Assembly (NCBI RefSeq): GCF_003586445.1
Contig: NZ_CP030028.1
Coordinates: 1,626,501 to 1,690,500 of the forward strand
Length of the DNA stretch: 64,000 nucleotides
Origin: Bacillus sp. Y1
Lineage (GTDB): Bacteria > Bacillota > Bacilli > Bacillales > Cytobacillaceae
Reading direction: 5' to 3'
Made by a program: the position numbers and the translations under genes. This document shows positions 1-7,940 of the stretch, piece by piece. Position 1 is the stretch's first letter; each line of letters opens with the position of its first letter. The notes beneath the pieces were generated by a model, which was given only the letters and a program-made list of their open reading frames with translations, did no database searches and was not told the DNA's origin.

Positions 1-332
1 TTCGCAATATGGGGCCACTTGATGAACTATTAAAGATGATGCCTGGTGCGAACAAAATTAAAGGCCTGAATAATCTGCAAATCGATGAAAAGCAAATTTC
101 TCATGTAGAAGCGATCATCCAGTCTATGACAAAGGAAGAAAAAACTCATCCAGAAATCATTAATGCTGGACGAAGAAAGCGGATTGCAAAGGGAAGCGGA
201 ACTTCAGTACCTGAAGTAAACCGTCTTTTAAAGCAATTTGAAGACATGAAGAAGATGATGAAACAGATGTCGGGTATGCAGGCAAAGGGCAAGAAAAAGG
301 GCGGATTTAAGCTTCCGTTTAACCCTTTTTAA
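1..332 (+). CDS. ffh: Signal recognition particle protein Ffh, C-terminal part (5' end outside window)
   Basis: SRP54 GTPase subunit that binds signal peptides and 4.5S-like scRNA and targets nascent membrane and secreted proteins to FtsY. Only about the last 109 residues are present; the reading frame is open from base 3, so the gene continues upstream of the window and the ATG at 9 is internal. The visible part is the methionine-rich M domain: GRRKRIAKGSGTSVPEVNRL is the RNA-binding segment, and the tail has several Met-Met and Lys-rich stretches. Being followed by rpsP is the usual Bacillus order. Identification is secure although the GTPase domain cannot be seen. Confidence 0.96.
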   Translation, partial: RNMGPLDELLKMMPGANKIKGLNNLQIDEKQISHVEAIIQSMTKEEKTHPEIINAGRRKRIAKGSGTSVPEVNRLLKQFEDMKKMMKQMSGMQAKGKKKGGFKLPFNPF

Positions 333-373
333 GACTGAAAAAACAGGAAAATAATAGTGACAAGAAAAAAGAC

Positions 374-402
374 TTTACAAACTAAAAAACAATTGATATT
401 AT
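374..402 (+). promoter_or_regulatory. Candidate sigma-A promoter of rpsP
   Basis: TTTACA at 374-379 and TATTAT at 397-402 are separated by 17 bases, upstream of the rpsP ribosome binding site at 425-430. No terminator is visible between ffh and this point, so rpsP may be read both from ffh and from this promoter. Inferred from consensus match only. Confidence 0.45.
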
Positions 403-441
403 ACTATCTTGTGTGAAACTATTCGGAGGTGCTTATTTAAA

Positions 442-714
442 ATGGCAGTTAAAATTCGTTTAAAGCGTATGGGAGCAAAAAAATCTCCTTTTTATCGTAT
501 TGTAGTAGCAGATTCTCGTTCACCACGTGATGGACGTTTCATTGAAACAGTTGGAACTTACAACCCAGTTGCTGAGCCAGCTATCGTTGAAATCAACGAA
601 GACTTAGCATTAAAATGGTTAAAAGACGGCGCGAAGCCATCTGACACAGTTCGTAACTTGTTCTCTAAACAAGGCCTTATGGAAAAATTCCATAACGCAA
701 AATTAAGCAAGTAA
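442..714 (+). CDS. rpsP: 30S ribosomal protein S16
   Basis: S16 is a small primary binder of 16S rRNA needed for 30S assembly. The 90-residue product begins [20 protein letters not shown], the family's conserved N-terminus, and has the typical [14 protein letters not shown] segment. A longer in-frame start exists at 409, but the ATG at 442 is preceded by GGAGGT at 425-430 and gives the 90-residue length of the B. subtilis protein. It opens the rpsP-khpA pair, followed by a terminator at 968-992. Confidence 0.98.
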   Translation: MAVKIRLKRMGAKKSPFYRIVVADSRSPRDGRFIETVGTYNPVAEPAIVEINEDLALKWLKDGAKPSDTVRNLFSKQGLMEKFHNAKLSK

Positions 715-724
715 TCTGCAGATA

Positions 725-955
725 ATGAAAGAGCTCATCGAAACCATTGTCAAGGCACTTGTTGATCTTCCAGACGAAGTTCGTGTAACCGAGCTGGAAG
801 AAGCCGACAAAATTACGTATCAACTAGCTGTTCACAAAACAGATATGGGGAAAGTAATCGGAAAACAAGGCCGTGTCGCAAAAGCTATTCGAACTGTTGT
901 CTATTCAGCAGGAGCATCACAGCAGAAGAAAGTCTACCTAGAAATTATTGAATAA
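725..955 (+). CDS. khpA: KH-domain RNA-binding protein KhpA (YlqC)
   Basis: Small RNA-binding protein of the KhpA family, which in Firmicutes works as a dimer with KhpB in RNA-dependent control of cell growth. The 76-residue product has one KH domain with the GxxG-type loop in GKVIGKQGRVAKAIRTVV (about residues 40-57). The only possible start in the frame is the ATG at 725, ten bases after the rpsP stop and without a good Shine-Dalgarno sequence, so translation probably depends on coupling to rpsP. A Rho-independent terminator follows. Confidence 0.93.
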   Translation: MKELIETIVKALVDLPDEVRVTELEEADKITYQLAVHKTDMGKVIGKQGRVAKAIRTVVYSAGASQQKKVYLEIIE

Positions 956-967
956 ATGCTACTGGAG

Positions 968-992
968 AAGGAGGGGACAACCCTCCTTTTTT
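968..992 (+). terminator. Rho-independent terminator after khpA
   Basis: Inverted repeat GGAGGG (970-975) / CCCTCC (981-986), extended by two A-T pairs, with a five-base loop and six T residues at 987-992. Confidence 0.85.
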
Positions 993-1022
993 CGTAGTTA
1001 TTTCTGAAGGGGGATGCGGTCC

Positions 1023-1409
1023 ATGAAAATTCTTCAAACCGTCGTGGTAAAGCAAGTATTAACGGAAACTAGCAAACAAGTATTGCTAAGCAAGTTTGAA
1101 CTTGAGAAAAGCCAACTTCAGAAGGAATCAGAACAGCTTCGTTTTGAAATGAGGAAGCTTGAAAAATCAAAGAAAATGACCGTTAACTCATTTAAGAATC
1201 GATTCGAAAATGAGATTCATACAAGATTAGAAAAGATTAAGCTGCTTGATTTTAAAATAGAACAATTACATATGCTACCTTTAGGAAGCGAATTAAAGGA
1301 AAAGGAATGCCAAGCGATCGTGGAAGTGAATATAGGTGACGCTTGGGAGGATATTCAGACTGAAAAAACGATTATCATCAAGGACGGACTCGTTGATGAA
1401 ATTCGGTAG
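1023..1409 (+). CDS. ylqD: YlqD family protein of unknown function
   Basis: A 128-residue protein found next to rimM in Bacillus; function unknown. The ATG at 1023 is preferred to the in-frame ATG at 1014 because the AAGGGGG ribosome binding site at 1007-1013 is nine bases away from 1023 and because 128 residues equals the remembered B. subtilis length. Residues about 20-70 are rich in Lys, Glu and Leu and look like a long coiled coil; the C-terminal third is a short acidic beta-rich region ending in IIIKDGLVDEIR. The gene sits 15 bases before rimM and is probably co-transcribed with rimM-trmD. Confidence 0.85.
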   Translation: MKILQTVVVKQVLTETSKQVLLSKFELEKSQLQKESEQLRFEMRKLEKSKKMTVNSFKNRFENEIHTRLEKIKLLDFKIEQLHMLPLGSELKEKECQAIVEVNIGDAWEDIQTEKTIIIKDGLVDEIR

Positions 1410-1424
1410 TTTGAGGTGAAGATA

Positions 1425-1943
1425 ATGGAAAAATGGTTTAATGTCGGAAAGATTGTTAATACGCATGGTATCAAAGGGGAAGTTCGAGTAATATCACAGA
1501 CTGACTTTGCTGATGAACGGTATAAGCCAGGTAATCACTTGTATTTGTTTATGCCTAACTCAAAGGAGCCAATTAAGCTGACGGTTGAATCTCACCGGAA
1601 GCACAAATCATTTGATTTATTAACCTTTAGTGGTTACCCGAATGTGAATGATGTGGAGCCGATGAAGGGTGGAGTTCTGAAGATTACCGAGGAGCAGCAA
1701 GGTGAGTTAGAGGAAAATGAATTTTACTTCCACCAAATTATTGGCTGTCTTGTGTTTACTACACATGGGGAAGAAATCGGGAAGATTCGAGAGATCCTAA
1801 CACCTGGAGCCAATGATGTATGGGTCGTAAAGGGTAAAGGTGGAAAGGATATTCTCATTCCCTATATTGAGCAGATTGTGAAAAAGGTGGATGTGAAGGA
1901 AAAGATTGTTTTAATTGAGCCGATGGAAGGGCTGCTATCATGA
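1425..1943 (+). CDS. rimM: 16S rRNA processing protein RimM
   Basis: RimM helps 30S maturation, binding S19 and the head of 16S rRNA. The 172-residue product starts [20 protein letters not shown], the family hallmark; residues up to about 90 form the RimM barrel and the rest the PRC-barrel domain with [20 protein letters not shown]. An in-frame GTG at 1416 lies inside the ribosome binding site GAGGTGA (1413-1419), so the ATG at 1425 is the start. The stop overlaps the start of trmD (ATGA). Confidence 0.96.
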   Translation: MEKWFNVGKIVNTHGIKGEVRVISQTDFADERYKPGNHLYLFMPNSKEPIKLTVESHRKHKSFDLLTFSGYPNVNDVEPMKGGVLKITEEQQGELEENEFYFHQIIGCLVFTTHGEEIGKIREILTPGANDVWVVKGKGGKDILIPYIEQIVKKVDVKEKIVLIEPMEGLLS

Positions 1944-2686
1944 TGAACATAGATGTACTAACCCTGTTTCCTGATATGTTCCATGGGGTGTTCGGACAAT
2001 CGATTTTAAAAAAAGCGGTGGAACAGCAGGCTGCCCGGTACAATATTGTCAACTTTCGAGAGTTTGCAGATAATAAGCACCAGACTGTGGATGATTACCC
2101 TTATGGTGGAGGAGCAGGAATGGTCTTGAAGCCGCAACCGATCTTTGATGCGGTTAAGAGTTGTCAAGAACATGCCAAAACGACGAAGCCACCACGTGTG
2201 GTGTTACTCTGTCCACAAGGTGAGCGTTATAACCAGAAGAAGGCGGAGGAGCTATCAAAGGAAGAGCATCTAATCTTTGTGTGCGGTCATTACGAGGGTT
2301 ATGACGAGCGAATTAGGCAGCATGTGGTGACAGATGAGATCTCGATTGGTGATTTCGTGTTAACGGGTGGAGAGCTCGGTGCCATGGTCATTATCGATAG
2401 TGTGGTTCGTCTGCTTCCGAACGTACTAGGAAAAGAAGAGTCTCATTTACAAGATTCTTTTAGCACAGGTTTATTAGAGCATCCTCATTATACACGACCA
2501 GCTGATTTTCGCGGGTTAAAGGTACCAGAAGTATTAACGTCAGGAAATCACCGTTTAATAGATGAATGGAGAGAGAAAGAGTCTCTTAAGCGTACCTATG
2601 AAAGGCGCCCAGATTTATTAGACACCTATGAACTGACAGAGAAGCAAAAGAAATGGTTACTAGAATTTCAAAATCAAAAGAAATAG
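1940..2686 (+). CDS. trmD: tRNA (guanine-N1)-methyltransferase TrmD
   Basis: Methylates G37 of tRNAs with S-adenosylmethionine, preventing frameshifts. The 248-residue protein has the SPOUT trefoil-knot fold: [29 protein letters not shown] and [18 protein letters not shown] are the cofactor and G37 binding loops. It starts at ATG 1940 or at the next ATG (1943); both overlap the rimM stop, so expression is coupled to rimM. There is no terminator directly behind it, but rplS has its own promoter. Confidence 0.97.
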   Translation: MMNIDVLTLFPDMFHGVFGQSILKKAVEQQAARYNIVNFREFADNKHQTVDDYPYGGGAGMVLKPQPIFDAVKSCQEHAKTTKPPRVVLLCPQGERYNQKKAEELSKEEHLIFVCGHYEGYDERIRQHVVTDEISIGDFVLTGGELGAMVIIDSVVRLLPNVLGKEESHLQDSFSTGLLEHPHYTRPADFRGLKVPEVLTSGNHRLIDEWREKESLKRTYERRPDLLDTYELTEKQKKWLLEFQNQKK

Positions 2687-2688
2687 TA

Positions 2689-2717
2689 TTGATGTTCATT
2701 GATATATATGATATGAT
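2689..2717 (+). promoter_or_regulatory. Sigma-A type promoter of rplS
   Basis: TTGATG (2689-2694), a 17-base spacer and TATGAT (2712-2717), beginning right after the trmD stop. It gives a transcript with a leader of about 100 bases before rplS. Confidence 0.65.
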
Positions 2718-2723
2718 ATTTTT

Positions 2724-2815
2724 TGTGACTGTGACTAGAGTTTCAGTCTTATAACGATGTTCCGCTGCAATCAGTAAGTGCTTCAGTTATGCATGAGCGT
2801 CTGTTGGAAGGAGTT
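2724..2815 (+). ncRNA. Candidate L19 leader in the rplS 5' untranslated region
   Basis: Firmicute rplS genes are known to carry a structured L19 leader. Here the roughly 100-base untranslated region contains short complementary segments (GACTG with CAGTC near 2728-2750; CGCT with AGCG, and TTCC with GGAA, joining about 2760 to 2800-2812), which would close near the ribosome binding site. I could not confirm the family consensus by eye, so this rests mainly on position and is tentative. Confidence 0.3.
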
Positions 2816-2822
2816 GAAAACG

Positions 2823-3167
2823 ATGCAAAAATTAATCGAAGAAATCACAAAAGAACAACTTCGCTCTGATCTACCTACTTTCCGTCCTGGTGATACTGTA
2901 CGTGTACACGTTAAAGTTATCGAGGGTACGCGTGAGCGTGTTCAGGTGTATGAAGGTGTTGTGATTAAGCGTCGTGGTGGTGGAATTAGCGAAACTTTCA
3001 CAGTACGTAAAGTTTCTTATGGTGTAGGCGTTGAGCGTACATTCCCAGTACACACACCAAAAATTGCGAAGCTTGAAGTGATCCGTCGCGGTAAAGTACG
3101 CCGTGCGAAACTTTACTACCTACGTAACCTACGTGGTAAAAAAGCTCGTATCAAAGAAATCCGATAA
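2823..3167 (+). CDS. rplS: 50S ribosomal protein L19
   Basis: L19 lies at the 30S-50S interface. The 114-residue product begins [20 protein letters not shown] and contains the conserved [13 protein letters not shown] and ending RGKKARIKE. An in-frame start 45 bases earlier is ignored because GGAAGGAG (2808-2815) precedes the ATG at 2823 and the length then equals that of family members. It has its own promoter and terminator, so it is a single-gene unit. Confidence 0.98.
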   Translation: MQKLIEEITKEQLRSDLPTFRPGDTVRVHVKVIEGTRERVQVYEGVVIKRRGGGISETFTVRKVSYGVGVERTFPVHTPKIAKLEVIRRGKVRRAKLYYLRNLRGKKARIKEIR

Positions 3168-3218
3168 AAAAGAAAAGCAACTGTTTCATGATAAATGGAC
3201 GATTGCTGGACAAATGCG

Positions 3219-3247
3219 AAAGGAGCTTGTCATACAAGCTCCTTTTT
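3219..3247 (+). terminator. Rho-independent terminator after rplS
   Basis: An 11-base inverted repeat (3219-3229 with 3235-3245, AAAGGAGCTTG and its complement) around a five-base loop, ending in T residues. Confidence 0.9.
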
Positions 3248-3354
3248 CGTAGTCTATCTAAGTGTTATTACGTGTATAATAAATACCGATACTGTAAAAT
3301 AAAAGCTGTAAGGCGATAATTAGACGACAAGAACAGTGATTGGTGGGATGTGTT

Positions 3355-3906
3355 ATGGCAAAGAGTAAAAATGAACTATGGGAATGGACAAAGGCACTAA
3401 TCATTGCAGTGTTATTAGCAGCAATTATTCGATATTTCTTATTTGCACCGATAGTAGTGGATGGGTTATCAATGATGCCGACATTACAAGACCAAGACCG
3501 TATGATCGTTAATAAATTTAGCTATCAAATTGGGGAACCAGAACGCTTTGATATTATCGTGTTCCATGCCCCTGAAAATAAAGACTACATAAAAAGAGTG
3601 ATTGGTTTACCAGGAGATAAAATTGAATACAAGGATGATACACTTTATGTAAATGGGAAAGCTTATGAGGAGCCGTACCTTGATGAATTTAAAGAGCAAG
3701 TAGTAGATGGTCCTTTAACTGAGCCATTTACATTAGAAGAAATTATCGGTCAAGAAACCGTTCCTGATGGACATCTATTTGTGATGGGAGATAATCGACG
3801 ATTCAGTAAGGATAGTCGTCATATTGGAACCGTCCCAATGGAGAAGGTACTAGGAAATACGAGCGTGATTTACTGGCCGATTGAAGACGTGAAAATAGTG
3901 AAATAG
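3355..3906 (+). CDS. lepB: Type I signal peptidase
   Basis: Membrane serine protease that removes signal peptides from exported proteins. The 183-residue product has an N-terminal membrane segment (about residues 12-30), the catalytic Ser39 in GLSMMPTL and Lys80 in [12 protein letters not shown], and the later [14 protein letters not shown] box; it is the short Gram-positive SipS type. The ATG at 3355 is chosen over TTG 3340 because GGTGGG (3342-3347) is seven bases upstream. A TATAAT at 3275-3280 could be a -10 element but has no convincing -35 partner. The gene precedes rbgA by 16 bases and likely shares its transcript. Confidence 0.95.
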   Translation: MAKSKNELWEWTKALIIAVLLAAIIRYFLFAPIVVDGLSMMPTLQDQDRMIVNKFSYQIGEPERFDIIVFHAPENKDYIKRVIGLPGDKIEYKDDTLYVNGKAYEEPYLDEFKEQVVDGPLTEPFTLEEIIGQETVPDGHLFVMGDNRRFSKDSRHIGTVPMEKVLGNTSVIYWPIEDVKIVK

Positions 3907-3922
3907 AAGGAGGGGTGCACCC

Positions 3923-4798
3923 ATGACGATTCAGTGGTTTCCGGGGCATATGGCGAAAGCACGCAGGCAGGTCACGGAAAAGCTAAAACTTGTTGACATC
4001 ATATTCGAATTAGTGGATGCAAGAATACCGTATTCTTCTAGAAATCCAATGATAGATGAAATTATTCAGCACAAGCCAAGGTTAGTGCTGCTAAATAAGG
4101 CGGATATGGCAGATCCAAGGATTACGAAGGAATGGATTCAATTTTTTGGAGAAAAAGGCATCAAGGCACTTGCGATTAATTCTCAAGCAGGTGTGGGAAT
4201 GAAAGAAATTGTCTCCGCATCCGAATTAATCTTAAAAGAAAAATTCGACCGTATGAAAGCAAAAGGAGTTGTAAGGCCGCGCGCCATTCGAGCGATGATC
4301 GTTGGAATCCCGAATGCGGGGAAATCGACGCTTATTAATCGACTAGCGAAAAAGAATATCGCAAAGACGGGCAATACACCTGGAGTGACGAAAGCTCAAC
4401 AGTGGATCAAAGTAGGCAAGGAGTTAGAACTATTAGATACACCGGGAATATTATGGCCGAAATTTGAGGATCAAGAAGTAGGCTCTAAGCTTGCATTAAC
4501 AGGGGCAATTAAAGATGCCATTCTTAACTTACAAGATATTTGTGTTTATGCTCTTCGCTTTTTAGAGCGAGAATATCCTGAACGCTTAAAGGAACGCTTT
4601 CAGCTTGAATATATCCCAGAGGATATTGTAGAGTTCTTTGATGAAATCGGTAAGCGTAGAGGCTGTCTAATGGGCGGTGGTGAGGTTGATTATGACAAAG
4701 TAGCTGAATTAGTTATCCGAGAGTTCCGCTCTGAGCTATTTGGTCCTATGACGCTAGAAAGACCATCTGACCTTGTTACAAGTGATATAGAAGAGTAA
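3923..4798 (+). CDS. rbgA: Ribosome biogenesis GTPase RbgA (YlqF)
   Basis: GTPase required for late 50S assembly. The 291-residue protein is circularly permuted: the G4 motif NKAD (58-61) comes before G1 GIPNAGKS (128-135) and G3 DTPG (172-175), the signature of the YlqF/YawG family. The C-terminal domain after about residue 185 is the ANTAR-like helical RNA-binding part. It starts at the ATG at 3923 behind AAGGAGGGG and ends just before a strong terminator. Confidence 0.97.
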   Translation: MTIQWFPGHMAKARRQVTEKLKLVDIIFELVDARIPYSSRNPMIDEIIQHKPRLVLLNKADMADPRITKEWIQFFGEKGIKALAINSQAGVGMKEIVSASELILKEKFDRMKAKGVVRPRAIRAMIVGIPNAGKSTLINRLAKKNIAKTGNTPGVTKAQQWIKVGKELELLDTPGILWPKFEDQEVGSKLALTGAIKDAILNLQDICVYALRFLEREYPERLKERFQLEYIPEDIVEFFDEIGKRRGCLMGGGEVDYDKVAELVIREFRSELFGPMTLERPSDLVTSDIEE

Positions 4799-4803
4799 AT
4801 GGG

Positions 4804-4836
4804 AAGCCTTCTTTTCGAAGAAGGCTTTATTTTTTT
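4804..4836 (+). terminator. Rho-independent terminator after rbgA
   Basis: Perfect 10-base stem (4804-4813 / 4818-4827) with a TTCG tetraloop, followed by a T-rich run to 4836. Confidence 0.93.
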
Positions 4837-4885
4837 GGTAATATGCCGATATACAAGATATAAGTAGTGAAGGGACGTACTTGTT

Positions 4886-5659
4886 TTGAGCAGATTAACG
4901 ATTGATGAAATTCAAATAAAGTTAGAAACCGTTGAGGATGAAAAAGACCCTTTTTTTATCGATATTCAAAAAGATAGTAGAAAAGGCGTACAGCATTTAG
5001 TAAAAAAGTGGATGCAAAAAAAAGAGTTGCTCGAAAAGGCTAGGCTTAAGCTGATCGCAATGAGTGAGTATGAGAGATTATATAAAAGCCAAGGTTTTAC
5101 TTATATAGCAGGAATCGATGAGGTTGGAAGAGGCCCGCTCGCAGGTCCAGTCGTTGCGGCGGCAGTTATTTTACCAGACGATTTTCAGGTTTTGGGAATT
5201 GATGATTCAAAAAAATTGACGGAAACCAAGCGTGAGGAGCTTTATGATTTAATACGTACAGCTGCTGTCTCTATAGGTGTGGGAATTATTGAAGCCAAGG
5301 AAATTGATGAAATCAATATTTATGAGGCAACTAAAAAGGCGATGTATGCGGCCTTAAACGACTTACATATCAGTCCTGATTTTCTATTAGTGGATGCCAT
5401 GAAGCTAACGACACCAGTCCCAACAGAAGACATTATTAAAGGGGATAGCAAAAGCATTTCTATCGCAGCTGCTAGCATCATCGCAAAAGTCACGAGAGAC
5501 CGGATGATGAAAGAGATCGCCCTAAGTTATCCAGAATACCGATTTGAACAAAATATGGGGTATGGCACAAAGGAGCATATTGAAGCGTTACAACTTTACG
5601 GGGCCACTCCGCATCACAGAAGATCATTCGCACCTGTTAAAGAGTTAAACACTCGATAA
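4886..5659 (+). CDS. rnhB: Ribonuclease HII
   Basis: Cuts the RNA strand of RNA-DNA hybrids and single ribonucleotides in DNA. The 257-residue product has the conserved YIAGIDEVGRGPLAGPVV box with catalytic Asp78-Glu79, a further acidic residue in LVDAMKL, and KSISIAAASIIAKVTRD. The first 70 residues are the extra N-terminal region seen in Bacillus members. TTG at 4886 is the likely start (GAAGGGA at 4869-4875, ten bases before). It leads a unit with ylqG and ylqH. Confidence 0.96.
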   Translation: MSRLTIDEIQIKLETVEDEKDPFFIDIQKDSRKGVQHLVKKWMQKKELLEKARLKLIAMSEYERLYKSQGFTYIAGIDEVGRGPLAGPVVAAAVILPDDFQVLGIDDSKKLTETKREELYDLIRTAAVSIGVGIIEAKEIDEINIYEATKKAMYAALNDLHISPDFLLVDAMKLTTPVPTEDIIKGDSKSISIAAASIIAKVTRDRMMKEIALSYPEYRFEQNMGYGTKEHIEALQLYGATPHHRRSFAPVKELNTR

Positions 5660-5680
5660 ACTTGAGAGGAGGGAACTCAC

Positions 5681-7438
5681 TTGATACAAGCTAATCTTGT
5701 TCAAACAATGATTAATCGCCCAGAATCTATAGAGGGAAACAAACAAAATTTTCGGGCTGGACAAGTATTTCAAGGAAAGGTATTGAAGCTTTTTCCTAAT
5801 CAAACTGCAGAAGTGCAAGTGGGTTCTCAAAAGGTAATCGCCCAGTTAGAAATCCCACTTTCAGCAGGGGAACGATATTGGTTTCAAGTACAACAAGGAG
5901 AAGGACAAGTTCATCTAAAGGTACTAACGGAAGGAAAAGGGACAGGGAATGCCAACTTAGAAGGGCTATTAAAGCAGTTCTCCATCCCTGAAACAAAAAC
6001 GAGTATCGCGATATTACGTTTTTTTCTTAGTGAACAGCTCCCAATCACAAAAGAATCCATTTCTATGGCAACGAGCCTACTTCAAGGGAAAACGATGACG
6101 AAGGAGGACTTGGAGGCAATTAAGCAGTTGATCAGTCGGGAACTACCTTTAACAAAGGCGACGTTTGATGCGGTGCGATCAACGATAAAAAGTCCTTCGT
6201 TTCATGCTGTCATAACTTCCCTAAAGAATGAGCTAGACGCTCTAGATATCCTGCCACAAACAGGGACGCGTTTAAAAGAGGCGATAGTGCCGTATATTCA
6301 AACAGGGAAAGAAAAGCTTTCTGCTCAAGTGCTACAGGAGATAGTTAGAGGTTGGACTCAGGCCAAGGACCCGTTCGCATCACAACAGTCATTGAAAGCA
6401 TTGCAGCAAACGGGTTTCCTACCTATTGAGGATGAACAAAACATCTTGCAACAAGCCGCTAAAAGGCTAATTGGGCTTTCAGAAGGAAAACCACAGATTC
6501 AGCTACCAGGAATAGATTCAACGGCAAAACAAGTTTCGGCACTGATAGCAGCAGGAAATACAGAAGATGTATCGACAGTATTGAAAAACTGGATCGGCGG
6601 GATCATGAAGGATTTTCATGTAAGCAATCAAACGATAAAGCAATTGTTCAACTTATTATCACCAAATATGGATTCGGCCACATTTGACGAAGCGGTTTCC
6701 TCCCTAGTGAGTAAGGACGGAATAGACGCTAATAAAGCTCTTAATAAAGAAGTGATACTAGAGCTGCAAGCGGTACGTTCACAGGTAGACAGAGAGCCAG
6801 TAGAAGAGTTTAAATCATTGTTAAAATCTAGTATACAAACGTTAGGACTTTCTCATGAATCTGAGTCATTTGATATAATAAAAGGAAAAGTGTCAGATGA
6901 AGGTGCAAGAGTGGAGAATGTGAAATCGTTATTGATTCAATTACTGAATGAAGATATTCCGGCCAAGGTAAAGGATTCAGCAGAAGCTTTACTGAACCGA
7001 TTAACAGGGATACAACTCATGTCATCAGATACAACTCCAGTCCAGCAAATTGTCATGCAGATTCCGCTTGTTTTAATGAATAAGCAAACCGATCTTACCA
7101 TTCAGTGGAATGGTAGAAAGGACGCCAATGGAAAAATTGACCCAAGCTATTGTCGTGTCCTTTTTTACTTAGATTTAGAGCATATGAATGAAACGATCAT
7201 CGATATGCAAATTCAGAATCGAATCATGAAAATTACGATTATCAATGATCATGAAAATATTAAACACCTTTCCTCCCCCTATATAGCTAGTCTAAAAGCT
7301 AGCTTACAAAAGCTAGATTACCAGCTTTCAAATGTTAGCTTTCAAACCCAGGCTGATAGAGCTGTTGTTAAAACGAAAAAAGCAACCATTTCTAGTCCAT
7401 TGACCTCATCTTATAGTGGAGTGGATATAAAAATATGA
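5681..7438 (+). CDS. ylqG: YlqG-like large protein with a FliK-like C-terminal domain
   Basis: A 585-residue cytoplasmic-looking protein without signal peptide. Residues about 1-60 contain a short beta-rich region (VFQGKVLKLFPNQTAEVQVG), residues 80-470 are mostly helical and low in conserved motifs, and residues about 490-555 follow the pattern of the FliK C-terminal domain: RVLFYLDLEHMNETIIDMQI parallels RLFLQLNPGHLGSLRIEIIQ of the FliK in this same window. No enzymatic motif is visible. Start is TTG 5681 behind AGAGGAGGG (5666-5674). It lies 21 bases after rnhB and overlaps ylqH by four bases, so the two are translated together. Function unknown; a role with secretion or hook-length-like control is inference. 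Confidence 0.8.
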   Translation: MIQANLVQTMINRPESIEGNKQNFRAGQVFQGKVLKLFPNQTAEVQVGSQKVIAQLEIPLSAGERYWFQVQQGEGQVHLKVLTEGKGTGNANLEGLLKQFSIPETKTSIAILRFFLSEQLPITKESISMATSLLQGKTMTKEDLEAIKQLISRELPLTKATFDAVRSTIKSPSFHAVITSLKNELDALDILPQTGTRLKEAIVPYIQTGKEKLSAQVLQEIVRGWTQAKDPFASQQSLKALQQTGFLPIEDEQNILQQAAKRLIGLSEGKPQIQLPGIDSTAKQVSALIAAGNTEDVSTVLKNWIGGIMKDFHVSNQTIKQLFNLLSPNMDSATFDEAVSSLVSKDGIDANKALNKEVILELQAVRSQVDREPVEEFKSLLKSSIQTLGLSHESESFDIIKGKVSDEGARVENVKSLLIQLLNEDIPAKVKDSAEALLNRLTGIQLMSSDTTPVQQIVMQIPLVLMNKQTDLTIQWNGRKDANGKIDPSYCRVLFYLDLEHMNETIIDMQIQNRIMKITIINDHENIKHLSSPYIASLKASLQKLDYQLSNVSFQTQADRAVVKTKKATISSPLTSSYSGVDIKI

Positions 7439-7722
7439 TAAATGAAAAGCATAAAAGAAAAGAAGCGGTTGCCTTAAGTTATGAAGCAACAAAAAATGAC
7501 GCTCCAAAGGTAATTGCGAAAGGAAAAGGAATAGTCGCTGATAATATTCTAGAGAAGGCAAAGGAGAATAATATTCCAATCCAAGAAGACCCAACGCTAA
7601 TTGACTTACTAAGTAAATTAAATATAAATGACAGCATACCAGAAGAGCTGTATCAAGCAGTGGCTGAAGTGTTTGCATTTGTTTATCGCACAGATAAAGA
7701 AGTAGGAAAAAGTAAATCTTAA
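7435..7722 (+). CDS. ylqH: YlqH, FlhB cytoplasmic-domain homologue
   Basis: A 95-residue protein that matches the end of the FlhB cytoplasmic domain. Its segments ALSYEATKNDAPKVIAKGKG and IPEELYQAVAEVFAFVYRT line up with CLKYDETKQDAPFVVAKGVD and IPEEFFKAVAEILAFVYKT of the flhB product at 35541. It lacks the membrane part and the NPTH self-cleavage motif: the protein begins just about where the fragment made by FlhB cleavage would begin. The start ATG overlaps the ylqG stop (ATGA), so co-translation with the FliK-like YlqG is likely. The 3' end of the gene also forms one arm of a terminator. Confidence 0.85.
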   Translation: MINEKHKRKEAVALSYEATKNDAPKVIAKGKGIVADNILEKAKENNIPIQEDPTLIDLLSKLNINDSIPEELYQAVAEVFAFVYRTDKEVGKSKS

Positions 7723-7748
7723 ATTCTACTTCTTTTATTTTTTTATTT
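7696..7748 (+). terminator. Terminator at the end of ylqH
   Basis: Ten-base perfect complement between 7696-7705 (inside the last codons of ylqH) and 7726-7735, extendable by two more pairs, followed by T-rich sequence to 7748. It separates ylqH from sucC. Confidence 0.75.
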
Positions 7749-7778
7749 CTGAATAATTTAATATTTTGTGTGAAATAG

Positions 7779-7807
7779 TAGACAAGGTATGTGTTGTTAT
7801 ATAAAAT
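7779..7807 (+). promoter_or_regulatory. Sigma-A type promoter of sucCD
   Basis: TAGACA (7779-7784) and TAAAAT (7802-7807) with a 17-base spacer, about 130 bases before the sucC start. Confidence 0.6.
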
Positions 7808-7820
7808 GAAAGCGCAGTCT
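7806..7820 (+). promoter_or_regulatory. Candidate CcpA (cre) site in the sucCD promoter
   Basis: ATGAAAGCGCAGTCT matches every fixed position of the B. subtilis cre consensus WTGNAANCGNWNNCW. It overlaps the last bases of the -10 element and the predicted start point, a position at which CcpA binding would block transcription. Repression of sucCD by preferred carbon sources is the expected consequence. Confidence 0.6.
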
Positions 7821-7940
7821 TGTTTTTTTAGATATAAAATGATCAAAGGGAAAAATGAATGCAGGCAGGATTGCAGGAATAAGTGTAGAATATCTTTATT
7901 GCTGCAATAGCCAAAAGCAAGATTAGAAGGAGGATGGGAA

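Noticed and set aside
3275..3280. TATAAT upstream of lepB as a promoter
   Set aside because: No -35 element within 16-18 bases and no extended -10, so it is mentioned only under lepB.
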